Origin: Bin18 sp965200355
GTDB taxonomy: Bacteria > Desulfobacterota > Binatia > Bin18
Assembly: GCA_965200355.1 (NCBI GenBank)
Contig: OZ241351.1
Span: 682,001-746,000 of the forward strand
DNA: 64,000 bases
Reading direction: 5' to 3'
Part shown: one piece after another, positions 9,135 to 18,298 of the stretch
Numbering within the stretch: the stretch's first letter is position 1
Layout: each line of letters starts with the position of its first letter
The notes under the pieces: model-generated
What the model was told of the DNA's origin: nothing
The model's input: the letters and a program-made list of their open reading frames with translations, nothing else
Database searches by the model: none
Position numbers and translations under genes: made by a program

Positions 9135-9986
9135 ATGGCCCGCCTCGGTCTTATTGCCGGCAATGGACAATTCCCGCTCATCCTGTGCGCGACGGCCCGC
9201 GCCCAAGGGATTGAGGTCATTGCGGTTGCCCACCAGGGGGAAACGCCGCCGGGTATTCACGACCACGCCTCCCACGTCACGTGGGTGCGGGTTGGAGAAC
9301 TCGGAAGAATCATTGCGACCTTCCACGAGACCGGGGTGACGCAAGCCGTCATGGCTGGGGGGATCTATAAGACCGGGGCCTTAACGCAGATACAGCCCGA
9401 CGCCCGCGGGCTGGCTTTCATCAGTCAACTGCCCAATCTGAAAGATGATGTGATCCTGCGGGGCGTGGCCCAGGAACTCGAAGACGAGGGGATTACGATT
9501 GTTGAATCCACCCGCTTCTTATCATCCCTCGTGCCCCAGGAGGGGTTATTGACTCAGGCTGAACCGGACGCCCGGCAGTGGCAGGACATCCGGCTCGGGG
9601 TGGCGGTGGCAAAAGAGATTGGGCGCTGGGATATCGGCCAGAGTGTCGTCGTCAAGCGGGGCACTGTCCTGGCGGTTGAAGGGGTTGAGGGCACAAACGC
9701 TACCATTCAGCGCGGTGGCTCAGCCGGCGGGGCCGGCAGTGTGGTGGTCAAAGTCAGCAAGCCCCAACAGGATTTGCGCTTTGACGTTCCAGCCGTTGGA
9801 CCCGATACCATCACGGTCATGCACGCAGTCCAGGCCGCGGTGCTTGCCATTGAAGCCGGTAAGACCCTCATGATAGAGCGCTCGACGCTGCTGGAGCGTG
9901 CCCAGGCCGCAGGGGTCAGGGTGGTTGCGGTGAAAGCCCAAACGATTGAAGAGGGGTCTGAATACCCATGCTGCGACGATTCATGA
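9135..9986 (+). CDS. lpxI: UDP-2,3-diacylglucosamine pyrophosphatase LpxI
   Basis: LpxI (DUF1009) hydrolyses UDP-2,3-diacylglucosamine to lipid X in the lipid A pathway and replaces LpxH in many alpha- and deltaproteobacteria-like groups. The 283-aa length is typical. The protein shows the N-terminal GLIAGNGQFPLI motif, the AGGIYKT segment near residue 75 and a C-terminal domain with VVVKVSKPQQDLRFDVPAVG, conserved in the family. It starts 34 bp after lpxA and its 3' end overlaps the next gene by 19 bp, consistent with one transcript. Confidence 0.93.
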   Translation: MARLGLIAGNGQFPLILCATARAQGIEVIAVAHQGETPPGIHDHASHVTWVRVGELGRIIATFHETGVTQAVMAGGIYKTGALTQIQPDARGLAFISQLPNLKDDVILRGVAQELEDEGITIVESTRFLSSLVPQEGLLTQAEPDARQWQDIRLGVAVAKEIGRWDIGQSVVVKRGTVLAVEGVEGTNATIQRGGSAGGAGSVVVKVSKPQQDLRFDVPAVGPDTITVMHAVQAAVLAIEAGKTLMIERSTLLERAQAAGVRVVAVKAQTIEEGSEYPCCDDS

Positions 9987-12493
9987 TGCTATCCCTTATC
10001 TCTGCCCTGCTCCTGGCCGGGGGGACACCCCGACCGGCGTGGGCTGAGATTCAGGCGGTCTTAGAGAATCCGGCCGAAGACCAGTTTGTGAGCGGCGTGC
10101 GGCTCATTTCCGGCTGGGCGTTTGCGGTCTCCGACGACGCCGACAATCCGGTTGCCCTGCCCGTGACCATTCAGCTTTCCATTGATGGCCAGAACTACGG
10201 CGAGATTCCCTGCTGTGTTGAACGAGCAGACGTTCAGGCAGCGCATGGCGGCCACGCCCTCCAGAGCGGTTTTGGGCAGGTGTTTAACTTTGGGCGGCTC
10301 CCTGGCATTGGAGAAGGCTCGGAGGAGAGGGGAGCGGACCAGGCGCAGGGACAGCATACGGTTCGCCTTGAGATATCCGCCCAGGGCGTTCCGAGTCAAA
10401 TTATCGAACGTCGGGTGACCGTTGTGCGCCCGGCTGGCTATGAATTTCTTGAGCTGCCGACCGTGAGCGGTTCTACCGGTCATGAGATTAACCCTGAAAC
10501 CCAGGAGTTGCTGCTACAGAACGTCACTTTTCGTGATAAATTCAGCAACGAGCGGGCGTCCGGCGAACTCTGGTTAGCCTGGCAGCAAAACATCCAGCAA
10601 CTGAGCGTCGTCGGCTCACGGATCACATCGACTGGGGAAGACGCAACCACCGGCGAGGAGACCGAGACGAAGGACGAGCAAGACGAGACCACCAGCGCGG
10701 ACCCCCCGGACGCACCGGACGAGACCGGAGACGAAAGAATCACCGCGGCCTTTGAAAACCCACCGCCAGCCGGCATGACGGTGACCCAGGTCACGGCGGG
10801 GGGAATCGGGATGGTGTCCGGCTGGGCGTTTACCAGAAATCCCGCTGCTGAGATCGACAGCATCGCGCTACGGATAGACGGCGATACACCGACCACGGTT
10901 GGGGAGGAACTGCCCTGCTGCTCGGGGCGGCCCGATGTCAGAGACGCTTTCCCCGCAGTCGCGCCACCGAACACCGGCTTTGGCGGCCTCATCAATTTTA
11001 ATTTGATTCCCAGCGGCGTGCGCACTCTTGGGGTCGAAATTCGAGACACTGCGGACCCGCCTGAGACCCGTATTATCGATCACGAAGTTGCCGTCGTCCG
11101 CCTCGGTGATGCCGAGTTTCTTGAAGACTTTACGCTGACCGAAGAGAGCAGTGTCACCGTGACCGGCTCGTTACTGACCCTTGAAGATATTGAAATCAAG
11201 ATCAAAGGCCAGCCCGAGACCACGCTGGTAGATGCCGGATTTGTCTGGAACGAGAGTTGCCAGTGCTTCCTGCCTTGGCCCCTGTGTGGCAACGGCGGAC
11301 GAGACGTAGGGGAGGAGTGCGACCGGGAGGCCCTTGGTGAACTGAGCTGTCAGGCCCTTGGGTTTGGTGAGGGCGACCTTAGCTGTTATCGGGATGAGGA
11401 GAACGCCAGAGATTTCTGTCTGCTCGATACGAGTGCATGTGGGGAGGAGACGGGAGCGCGGGCCTATGTGACCCTGGTCAATGACAACGCCGTGGCGGTG
11501 GTCAGGACGGATACGAATGAGGTGACGCAGACGATTCCGGTGGGCGGCCGTCCGCGCGGCATCGCCCTCAGCCCGGACGGGAATGAAGCCTATGTCTCGA
11601 ATGCCGCCGATAACACGGTATCGGTCATTGAGATTGCGGTAAATCCAAAGCGGGTCGTGGCGACGGTCCCGGTGGGCCGAGAGCCGCAGGGGGTCGCCTT
11701 TGCCCCGGATGGCGCCACCGCCTATGTGACGAATATCAGGGACAATACGGTTTCTGTCATTGATACCGCCACACGGATGCAAACCACCACCATAGCGGTG
11801 GGCCGCAGTCCGCAGTCCATTGCCGTAGCGGTCACCCCGAATGGGCCGCACGCCTATGTGACGAATTTTGATGATAACACCGTCAGCGTGATTGACCTGA
11901 CGACCCACACCCCGCTGCCCGACTCGATTGGGGTGGGAGAGGGGCCGCTCGGCGTGGCGGTGACGACGGACGGGACGCGCGTTTATGTGACGAATTTCGG
12001 GACAACTGATACCGATGAGGGTGACGGCAACGGAGACACGGTTTCCTTTATCGATACCGCAACGAACACCATTGTTGATACGGACCCTCAGACCGATGGG
12101 CTACAGCCTGCTCTGCAAGTCGGGGTACAGCCGGCCGGGGTCGCCGTGATACCTGACACGGCCCTGGAATTGGTAGAACGGGAACTGAAGGTCGATGCGT
12201 TTGTGGCCAACTTTCTTGACGCAACTGTCTCGATGATTACAGAGGAAGACGTTCATCCGGAAATCAACACCCCGTCTTTTAATGTGGCGTTTAATCCGCG
12301 CTTCAACGCGGTGAATAACGAACCGTACGGCATTGCGATTACCCCAAACGGCCTGCGGGGGTATACCACGCTTTTCGGCTCCCGTAAGGACGAGGGCCAG
12401 GTCGTCCAGGTCTTCAGTACGCTGGCTCAACAAGTCGTCGCCACGATTGAGGTTGGGAATAAGCCGTTTGCCATTGCCATTGGCCCGCGCTAG
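9968..12493 (+). CDS. Secreted protein: two Cys-Cys 'SGWAF' domains plus YVTN beta-propeller
   Basis: This 841-aa protein has a signal peptide (cleavage near PAWAEI, residue 28). Two homologous domains follow (about 28-160 and 255-385), each with a SGWAF segment, an (I/L)PCC-x-x-R-x-DV motif and a GxG-x-(V/L)(I/F)NF segment; they recall the 'induced Ig-like GWAF/GWVC' modules of some secreted proteins. Between them lies an acidic Thr/Glu/Asp-rich linker. A Cys-rich stretch (about 430-495, starting CNGGRDVGEECD) precedes about seven YVTN-type propeller blades (DNTVSVI, PVGxxPxGIA repeats) running to the C-terminus. The start is the ATG at 9968, with GAGGGG upstream and overlap with lpxI. Function is unknown; an extracellular or surface binding role is inferred. 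Confidence 0.8.
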   Translation: MLRRFMMLSLISALLLAGGTPRPAWAEIQAVLENPAEDQFVSGVRLISGWAFAVSDDADNPVALPVTIQLSIDGQNYGEIPCCVERADVQAAHGGHALQSGFGQVFNFGRLPGIGEGSEERGADQAQGQHTVRLEISAQGVPSQIIERRVTVVRPAGYEFLELPTVSGSTGHEINPETQELLLQNVTFRDKFSNERASGELWLAWQQNIQQLSVVGSRITSTGEDATTGEETETKDEQDETTSADPPDAPDETGDERITAAFENPPPAGMTVTQVTAGGIGMVSGWAFTRNPAAEIDSIALRIDGDTPTTVGEELPCCSGRPDVRDAFPAVAPPNTGFGGLINFNLIPSGVRTLGVEIRDTADPPETRIIDHEVAVVRLGDAEFLEDFTLTEESSVTVTGSLLTLEDIEIKIKGQPETTLVDAGFVWNESCQCFLPWPLCGNGGRDVGEECDREALGELSCQALGFGEGDLSCYRDEENARDFCLLDTSACGEETGARAYVTLVNDNAVAVVRTDTNEVTQTIPVGGRPRGIALSPDGNEAYVSNAADNTVSVIEIAVNPKRVVATVPVGREPQGVAFAPDGATAYVTNIRDNTVSVIDTATRMQTTTIAVGRSPQSIAVAVTPNGPHAYVTNFDDNTVSVIDLTTHTPLPDSIGVGEGPLGVAVTTDGTRVYVTNFGTTDTDEGDGNGDTVSFIDTATNTIVDTDPQTDGLQPALQVGVQPAGVAVIPDTALELVERELKVDAFVANFLDATVSMITEEDVHPEINTPSFNVAFNPRFNAVNNEPYGIAITPNGLRGYTTLFGSRKDEGQVVQVFSTLAQQVVATIEVGNKPFAIAIGPR

Positions 12494-12588
12494 AAGCGGC
12501 CCATGAGTTGACGCCCACGGGAGAACATGGCACTATCCTCGCATTCTGCACGAACGTACTGACCCAACCCGCATACGTTTGACACGGT

Positions 12589-12661
<73 letters not shown>

Positions 12662-12796
12662 CTCCACCCCCCTCATATCCAATCAGTCCGCAACGTCTGC
12701 CTCGCTTTCAGGTCTGAAATGACGAACGGCCAGAGGACGTTTTTGTGGGATCAAAGGAAGGCGTAAAATGAATGCGCTGGAGGGTTCGCTGCTTGG

Positions 12797-13549
12797 ATGA
12801 CAAATCATGAGCACCGTGACCGGCGGTTCGGACATATCTACCGCTATCATCCGCGTAGCGACGCCCACTCGGTTGCGCTCTGTACGCTTGTCATGGAAGA
12901 CCTTCTGGAACGTTGCCCTCTATTGCGAAGTCAGGCCGCTCGCGGGCAAGTTGCTTATGGTATTAACGTGGGACACCAATGGCCAAAGACCGGAAAGAGA
13001 AAAAACTTGGACCTTGCAGTTGGAATTCCGGCCGACCCAAGCCACGAAACTCAGGGTGATATCGTTAAAGTGGGTCAATTCTCTGAAGTCCTTATTTCCT
13101 GTGAAGCAAAATCTGTCATGACTGAACACGGAAAATCACAGCCTCGAGTATACGATGAACTGAGATCTTCTCATGAAATCGTACATCAGGGGAACCAGAA
13201 GGCTATTGCCGCAAGAATTACCGTCGTAAATATCGCAGAAACGTTTGTTTCTCCGACCCGTCAAAAGACGGGTGAGCTAGAAGTTTCCAAACATAACCAA
13301 CCAAGGGCAACTTTACGGATGGTTGAGCATCTACGTGGGTTGCCTATTCGGGAACCAATCGGACAAGTTGGCTTCGAGGCGTATTGTACGTTTGTGGTGG
13401 AATGTGACAATCAAGACGCCTGTACTGTATGGTCAGCCGCACCGGCCCCTCAGATGAGCGACCGTGACCACTACGAGACTTTTATAACCCGTATAGCCAA
13501 GTTTTACACCGAGAGATTTTCCACTCTCCCCTACGAGACTTCTACCTGA
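12797..13549 (+). CDS. Putative restriction endonuclease of the PD-(D/E)xK type
   Basis: The 250-aa protein is not recognised by name, but residues about 68-115 show the pattern of a PD-(D/E)xK nuclease: NLDLAVGIP, then after about 25 residues LISCEAKSVM followed by a conserved-looking KSQPRVYDEL. Its 3' end overlaps, tail to tail, a beta-class DNA methyltransferase on the other strand, which strongly suggests a type II restriction-modification pair. Base composition is lower in GC than its neighbours and it lies directly behind a tRNA, both signs of horizontal transfer. The start ATG at 12797 has GGAGG about 12 nt upstream. The frame is intact, unlike its partner. Confidence 0.65.
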   Translation: MTNHEHRDRRFGHIYRYHPRSDAHSVALCTLVMEDLLERCPLLRSQAARGQVAYGINVGHQWPKTGKRKNLDLAVGIPADPSHETQGDIVKVGQFSEVLISCEAKSVMTEHGKSQPRVYDELRSSHEIVHQGNQKAIAARITVVNIAETFVSPTRQKTGELEVSKHNQPRATLRMVEHLRGLPIREPIGQVGFEAYCTFVVECDNQDACTVWSAAPAPQMSDRDHYETFITRIAKFYTERFSTLPYETST

Positions 13550-14499
13550 GGAGCCGTACTAAAGAGGCATCCAGCTTTATCCGCCCCTTGGAGTACCCGC
13601 TGTTTTCCAGCCTCGAAATACTCAGGGTCGATTTCATTATTTATGCTGTTTCGTCCACACCTCATAGCGGCAAGTGCGGTTGAAAAAGTGCCAGCAAAAG
13701 GGTCGAGAATAGTATCGTCTACAAAAGAGAACATCCGCACGAGCCTGTAAGCCAGTTCGACAGGAAATGGTGCCGGATGAGGACGCGTCGGGCTTCCAGG
13801 AATATCCACCCAAAAAGACCGGAACCATTTTGCGTGCTCTTCTTTCCTGAGTTTTGAAAGAACCCGTTGCTATTCAGTCGGCTTCCGATAGCCACCAGGC
13901 TTTCTCAACATCAGGATGTATTCAAGGTCGTTCTTAATAATGGCATTCGGCTCGTACGGTTTCCCGAGGAACGAGGAACCATTTTCCACCTCGTAGCTCG
14001 CATTGGCGATTTTATGCCAAAGGATCGGGGTGAGGTAGTCAAGTCCGATTTTCCTGCACCGCACCCCGATATCAGCATGGAGCGGCATGACAAGGTGGCG
14101 TCCTTTATTTTTTCGTCTTGCTAAGCAGACATCTCCCACAATACAGACAATCCTCCCTCCTGAGACCAAAACTCGGTGGCACTCCCGCCAGACGTGATCC
14201 AGCTCGTCCATAAATGATTCATATTCAGCAATTGCGCCGAGTTGGCCTGGGTGGTCATTATATTTCTTCAGGGTCCAATACGGGGGCGAGGTGACAACGA
14301 GATGCACCGATTGATTTGGAATCCAACCCAGGTGACGCGCGTCGCCCAGATGGAGGACATGGCGAGTTGGGGACAGGTCTCTTGCGCTTCCTGCCTTCGG
14401 TCCAGCCGGAACCTGCTGTATCGGTTGTGTCTGGATTACTTCATCCACAGACATCGCCTCCTGTGTCGATTCTCCTTGCATCAAGCCGGCGAGGTTCAC
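13531..14499 (-). pseudogene. DNA methyltransferase (N4-C or N6-A, beta class) with in-frame TAG
   Basis: Site-specific DNA methyltransferase with motif order IV then I: TSPPYW near residue 69 (typical of N4-cytosine enzymes), and the SAM-binding LDPFAGTFSTA near residue 258 followed by AAMRCGRNSI and EIDPEY. The first 209 residues end ...RKPGGYRKPTE, then a TAG (13870-13872), then the same frame goes on with QRVLSKLRKEEHAKWF and the rest of the domain. Only one base differs from a GAG codon, and Glu is plausible there. It is read here as one gene of 322 codons interrupted by a nonsense codon. It is convergent with the endonuclease. If truly inactive, an active endonuclease would be toxic, so sequencing error or an inactive endonuclease must be considered. 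The GTG start at 14499 is uncertain. Confidence 0.75.
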
Positions 14500-14553
14500 T
14501 TTTGAGTATGCCCCGAGAGTACCTGTTCATGATGTTTTTATCAATATATTTTA

Positions 14554-14582
14554 TTGTCAAACTTTTTTGTACAGCGTAATTA
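14554..14582 (+). promoter_or_regulatory. Sigma-70-like promoter, possibly leaderless, for the zinc-finger gene
   Basis: TTGTCA (14554-14559) and TAATTA (14577-14582) are separated by 17 bp in an AT-rich stretch between divergent genes. The start ATG of the next gene lies at 14589, only 6 bp past the -10 box, about where transcription should start, and there is no Shine-Dalgarno sequence. A leaderless transcript is therefore likely if this promoter is real. Confidence 0.4.
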
Positions 14583-14588
14583 TAAAGC

Positions 14589-14807
14589 ATGGCGCACACC
14601 GTTATTTTTGAAACTCACCTCTGTCCAGTGTGCCAAACTCAGTTCTCAGGAAGGACGAACCAGTCATATTGTTCTGACCGGTGTCGGCAAAGAGCAAGCT
14701 ACCTACGCAATCAGAAGAAGCGATTAACAGAGAGGCGGGAGCGTTACCGTCGAAAACGGCTGGCTGACCTCCAGGCCAGCGGGCGGACTGCGATAACGGT
14801 GTCATGA
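14589..14807 (+). CDS. Small zinc-finger (C4-type) protein
   Basis: A 72-aa protein with a treble-clef or ribbon-like motif CPVCQTQFSGR...YCSDRCRQRASYLR (residues 12-40: CxxC, then 14 residues to a CxxxC), then a very basic coil (KKRLTERRERYRRKRL). Such YCSDRCRQR motifs occur in small DNA- or RNA-binding proteins, often near mobile or restriction genes. It is divergent from the methyltransferase and lies 22 bp upstream of the acyl-CoA carboxylase. The role is unknown; nucleic-acid binding is inferred from the fold and charge. Confidence 0.7.
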   Translation: MAHTVIFETHLCPVCQTQFSGRTNQSYCSDRCRQRASYLRNQKKRLTERRERYRRKRLADLQASGRTAITVS

Positions 14808-14828
14808 GAAAGAGAGGGATATTCGACC

Positions 14829-17800
14829 GTGCATACTCGTGTCTTCGTCGCTAACCGGGGCGAAATCGCCATTCGCATCGCTAAATCGGCAACGGCCTTG
14901 GGCCTAGAGTCAGTCGGTGTGTATCCGGCCATTGATGCACTCTCACTGCATACTCGCGCTATGACAGAAAGCCACGAAATCGGCGCGGTGGCAGATGCCG
15001 TTGGGGCCTATTTGAACGCGGACGCGCTCATACAGACAGCCACAGCGCGCGGCTGCGACTGTCTGCACCCCGGTTATGGTTTCCTGTCTGAGAGCGCTGC
15101 TTTTGCGGCATCGTGTGCCGCCGCCGGCATGACGTTTATCGGTCCGTCGCCGGAGACGCTGGCTTTATTCGGCGATAAAGTCAGAGCGCGTGCGCTTGCC
15201 ACGTCGTTAGACATCCCCATTGTGCCTGGCAGCGTTGCGCCCATAGAGTCAGCGTCAGAAGCGAAAAAGTTGGCCAGTGAGCTTGGCTATCCCGTGATGC
15301 TCAAGGCCGTGGCTGGGGGTGGGGGGCGCGGTATGCGGGTTGTTGAAAGGGCCGAACAGATGGCCGAGGCATTTGAGCGCTGTCGTAGCGAAGCCCAGGC
15401 CGCATTTGGTGACGGCAGCGTCTTTCTCGAAAGACGGCTCGCCCGGCCCAGACATATTGAGGTCCAGATTCTGGCGGATTCATATGGTCATGTCGTCCAT
15501 CTGCACGAACGCGACTGCTCGGTCCAACTGCGCCACCAGAAGGTTGTTGAGGTGGCCCCCGCGCCGGGGCTGGACCCCACGCTACGAGAGCATATGCGCA
15601 CGGCTGCGCTCACCCTTGTGCGGGCCGCCTCGTATGCCAATGCCGGCACCGTTGAGTTCCTGGTCTCGCCCGAGACCGGCGAGTATTTTTTTATTGAATG
15701 CAATCCGCGGATTCAGGTCGAACATACCGTCACCGAACAAGTCACTGGTATTGATCTGATCGAGGCGCAGTTTCGTATCGCTGCGGGCGAAACGCTTGCC
15801 GCGCTCGGCCTGGGCGACCAGCACGCAGTTGGCACGCCGCGCGGTTTTGCCGTGCAGGCCCGTGTTGTGGCGGCAAGCACGGGGAGTATCACCGCCTATA
15901 AAGAGCCCTCGGGGGCGGGCATTCGGGTGGATGCGTGTGGCTACTTGGGGTATGCCCCGCCGCCGCAGTTCGACCCTTTGCTGGCAAAACTCATCTGTAC
16001 GTCCGGTTCTTACCCCGCCGCCATTGCGCAGACCCGGCAGGCGCTTGCCGAGTTTCATCTTGATGGGCTGAAAACCAACCTGCCCCAACTGCACGCCATC
16101 CTCGCCCAGCCGTCCGTCCAGGCCGGTGATGCCAGAACGTCATTATTGGCGGAGACCCCGGAGGTGAACACCCCTTCTGCCTCCACGGCTGAGGGCAGCG
16201 CGCTGGCCTTGCTGAAACAACAGGCCGCCAAGCTGAGCGGTCCGGCTCCGGGACCGATAAGCGCACAGCCTGCACGCCGGCCGGCCCTGGAGGTCGTAGC
16301 GGGTCAGGCGGCTGTACACTGTCCCCTGGAGAGTGCGGTTGTCGAGGTCCGGGTGCGGGTGGGAGACACGGTGTCGCCTGGGGACACGCTGCTGGTCGTC
16401 AGTGCCATGAAGATGGAAACCCTGGTCACCGCGGACTGTGCCGGCCTCATCGTGGCCTTGCAGTCGCTTGAGGTTGGAGACCGCGTTGCCGCAGGACAGG
16501 TCGTGGCCGTTGTGTCCCCGTCGTCTGCCGACTCCCCTCACGCACCAGAGGGGGCCTCCCCCTGGGAGAAAGTGCTGGAAGAAGTCACGCTTCTCCAACA
16601 ATTGGCCCAACAGCGGCTGGCCCCCGGCTCTCACGATCCGGGCGTCGTACGCCAACGCTCTCGCGGTAAGCTCACCTGCCGCGAGCGTATTGATCTGTTG
16701 CTGGACACCGGCTCCTTTCGGGAGGTCGGGAGCGTCGCCGGCTTTGCGTCCTATGATGAAGACGGGAGCATCGTCGGGTTTACCCCGGCAAACAGTGTTG
16801 GTGGCTGGGGGAAAATAGACCGGCGGGGTGTCGTGGTATGTGCCGACGATTTTACGTCTCGGGGCGGCCACGCCGACGGGGCGATTGCGGCAAAAAGCAG
16901 TTATCTGGACCGCCTGGCGACGGAAATGCGCCGGCCCTCAATCCGGCTGCTGGACGGCTCGTCCGGTGGGGGCAGTGTTGCGGCTATGGTGCCGGCCCAG
17001 AGAAAAGCGGGCGAGAGCAGCGCGCAGGAAAGCTCAGGCGCAATCCAGGCCGGTCGGCCACGGGTGGCCGGAGGCGGTGGGTCGTATCTGCCCGGACACC
17101 TGGGCAGCAGCATGTACGCCGAACAGTTATCGACCATACCCGTGATCAATCTGTTGCTCGGCAGCGTGGTTGGCATTGGCGCGGCCAAGGCCGTCCTGGG
17201 CCACTTCTCGGTTATGGTACGTGATATTGCCCAGCTCTTTGTTGCCGGACCGCCGGTCGTCTCACATGCCGTGGGCTATGATATCACCAAGGAGGAACTC
17301 GGCGGCTGGCATATTCACTGTACGAATGGCGCGGTAGACAACCTGGCAGAGTCCGAAGAAGAAGCCATGCAGATGACCCGGACGTTTCTCTCTTATCTGC
17401 CTTCCAGTGTGTATGAGGCCCCACCCGTGGTCAGCGCGAGCGACCCGATTGACCGGCGTGAAGAGGAACTCGCGACCCTCATTGCCCGCAAAAGGACCAC
17501 GACCTTTGATATTCGGCAGGCCATCCGGCTGATGGCCGACCGAGATTCTTTTTTTGAGATCGGTCCGCTGTGGGGAACCGATCAGGTGACGGGATTCGTC
17601 AGATTCAACGGCTATCCGCTGGGCGTGATTGCGTCGGACAGCCAACACGCCAACGGAGGGGCGCTGACCGCCGACGGCTGTGACAAGCTGACGCGCCACC
17701 TGGATTTGTGCGACCTCTTCCACCTGCCCCTCTTGAACCTGGTCGATAATCCCGGCTTTGCGGTTGGCCTGGAGCACGAGCGGACGGGTACCATTCGCAA

Positions 17801-18215
17801 AGGGGCGGAATGGATGATTGCCTTCGCCCAGGTCCGGGTCCCCATCTTTACCGTCCTGATGCGCCGCAGTTTTGGCGTGGCTGGCAATAATTACGCCACC
17901 CCGCGCTCGGCACCCTCAGTGCGCGTCACCTGGCCGGCCGCGGATGTCGGCGGGATTCCACCCGAGGGTGGCATCGAAGCGGCCTATAAACGCCAGTTGG
18001 CAGAAGCCGACGACCCGGTTGCCTTCCGCGCAGAACTCAACGCCCGGATCGAGAGTGTGCGGGGGCCGCTCGGTCCGTTAAATAAATTCCAGATCGAAGA
18101 AATGATTGACCCCAGGGATACCCGCGGCTATATCTGTGAGTGGGTGGAAGCCGCCTATCACGTGGTGTCTCAGCCGACGCGACTCGTGCCCAGGGCGTTG
18201 CAGTTTCGGCCCTAG
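14829..18215 (+). CDS. Single-chain biotin-dependent acyl-CoA carboxylase (BC-BCCP-CT)
   Basis: The 1128-aa protein fuses all parts of an acyl-CoA carboxylase: a biotin carboxylase domain (about residues 1-450, ATP-grasp loop GGGGRGMR, HERDCS and FIECNPRIQVEHTVTE), a biotin carrier domain with the biotinylation motif AMKMET (Lys528), and a carboxyltransferase (about 580-1128) with GSSGGGS and a C-terminal half containing the DNPGFAVG and SFGVAGNNY segments. Such enzymes make malonyl-, methylmalonyl- or longer carboxyacyl-CoA. Single-chain versions are known for long-chain acyl-CoA carboxylases of actinobacteria and others. The GTG start at 14829 is followed directly by the family start TRVFVANRGEIA. 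An HpaB-like hydroxylase follows after 83 bp, so a shared catabolic role is possible; the substrate cannot be told from sequence. Confidence 0.92.
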   Translation: MHTRVFVANRGEIAIRIAKSATALGLESVGVYPAIDALSLHTRAMTESHEIGAVADAVGAYLNADALIQTATARGCDCLHPGYGFLSESAAFAASCAAAGMTFIGPSPETLALFGDKVRARALATSLDIPIVPGSVAPIESASEAKKLASELGYPVMLKAVAGGGGRGMRVVERAEQMAEAFERCRSEAQAAFGDGSVFLERRLARPRHIEVQILADSYGHVVHLHERDCSVQLRHQKVVEVAPAPGLDPTLREHMRTAALTLVRAASYANAGTVEFLVSPETGEYFFIECNPRIQVEHTVTEQVTGIDLIEAQFRIAAGETLAALGLGDQHAVGTPRGFAVQARVVAASTGSITAYKEPSGAGIRVDACGYLGYAPPPQFDPLLAKLICTSGSYPAAIAQTRQALAEFHLDGLKTNLPQLHAILAQPSVQAGDARTSLLAETPEVNTPSASTAEGSALALLKQQAAKLSGPAPGPISAQPARRPALEVVAGQAAVHCPLESAVVEVRVRVGDTVSPGDTLLVVSAMKMETLVTADCAGLIVALQSLEVGDRVAAGQVVAVVSPSSADSPHAPEGASPWEKVLEEVTLLQQLAQQRLAPGSHDPGVVRQRSRGKLTCRERIDLLLDTGSFREVGSVAGFASYDEDGSIVGFTPANSVGGWGKIDRRGVVVCADDFTSRGGHADGAIAAKSSYLDRLATEMRRPSIRLLDGSSGGGSVAAMVPAQRKAGESSAQESSGAIQAGRPRVAGGGGSYLPGHLGSSMYAEQLSTIPVINLLLGSVVGIGAAKAVLGHFSVMVRDIAQLFVAGPPVVSHAVGYDITKEELGGWHIHCTNGAVDNLAESEEEAMQMTRTFLSYLPSSVYEAPPVVSASDPIDRREEELATLIARKRTTTFDIRQAIRLMADRDSFFEIGPLWGTDQVTGFVRFNGYPLGVIASDSQHANGGALTADGCDKLTRHLDLCDLFHLPLLNLVDNPGFAVGLEHERTGTIRKGAEWMIAFAQVRVPIFTVLMRRSFGVAGNNYATPRSAPSVRVTWPAADVGGIPPEGGIEAAYKRQLAEADDPVAFRAELNARIESVRGPLGPLNKFQIEEMIDPRDTRGYICEWVEAAYHVVSQPTRLVPRALQFRP

Positions 18216-18298
18216 CCCGATGTCGGCTGCCGTGTCGCTAATCCGGTCTGCCTGAGAGACAAAGGCAGACCAGAGCAGATGAGTGTGGAGGACAGACC

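Noticed and set aside
13870..13872. UAG (and UAA) reassignment or pyrrolysine insertion
   Set aside because: TAG ends many intact genes here (lolD, bamA, the propeller protein, the carboxylase, the LLM oxidoreductase) and TAA ends selB and lolC; no pyl genes are seen.
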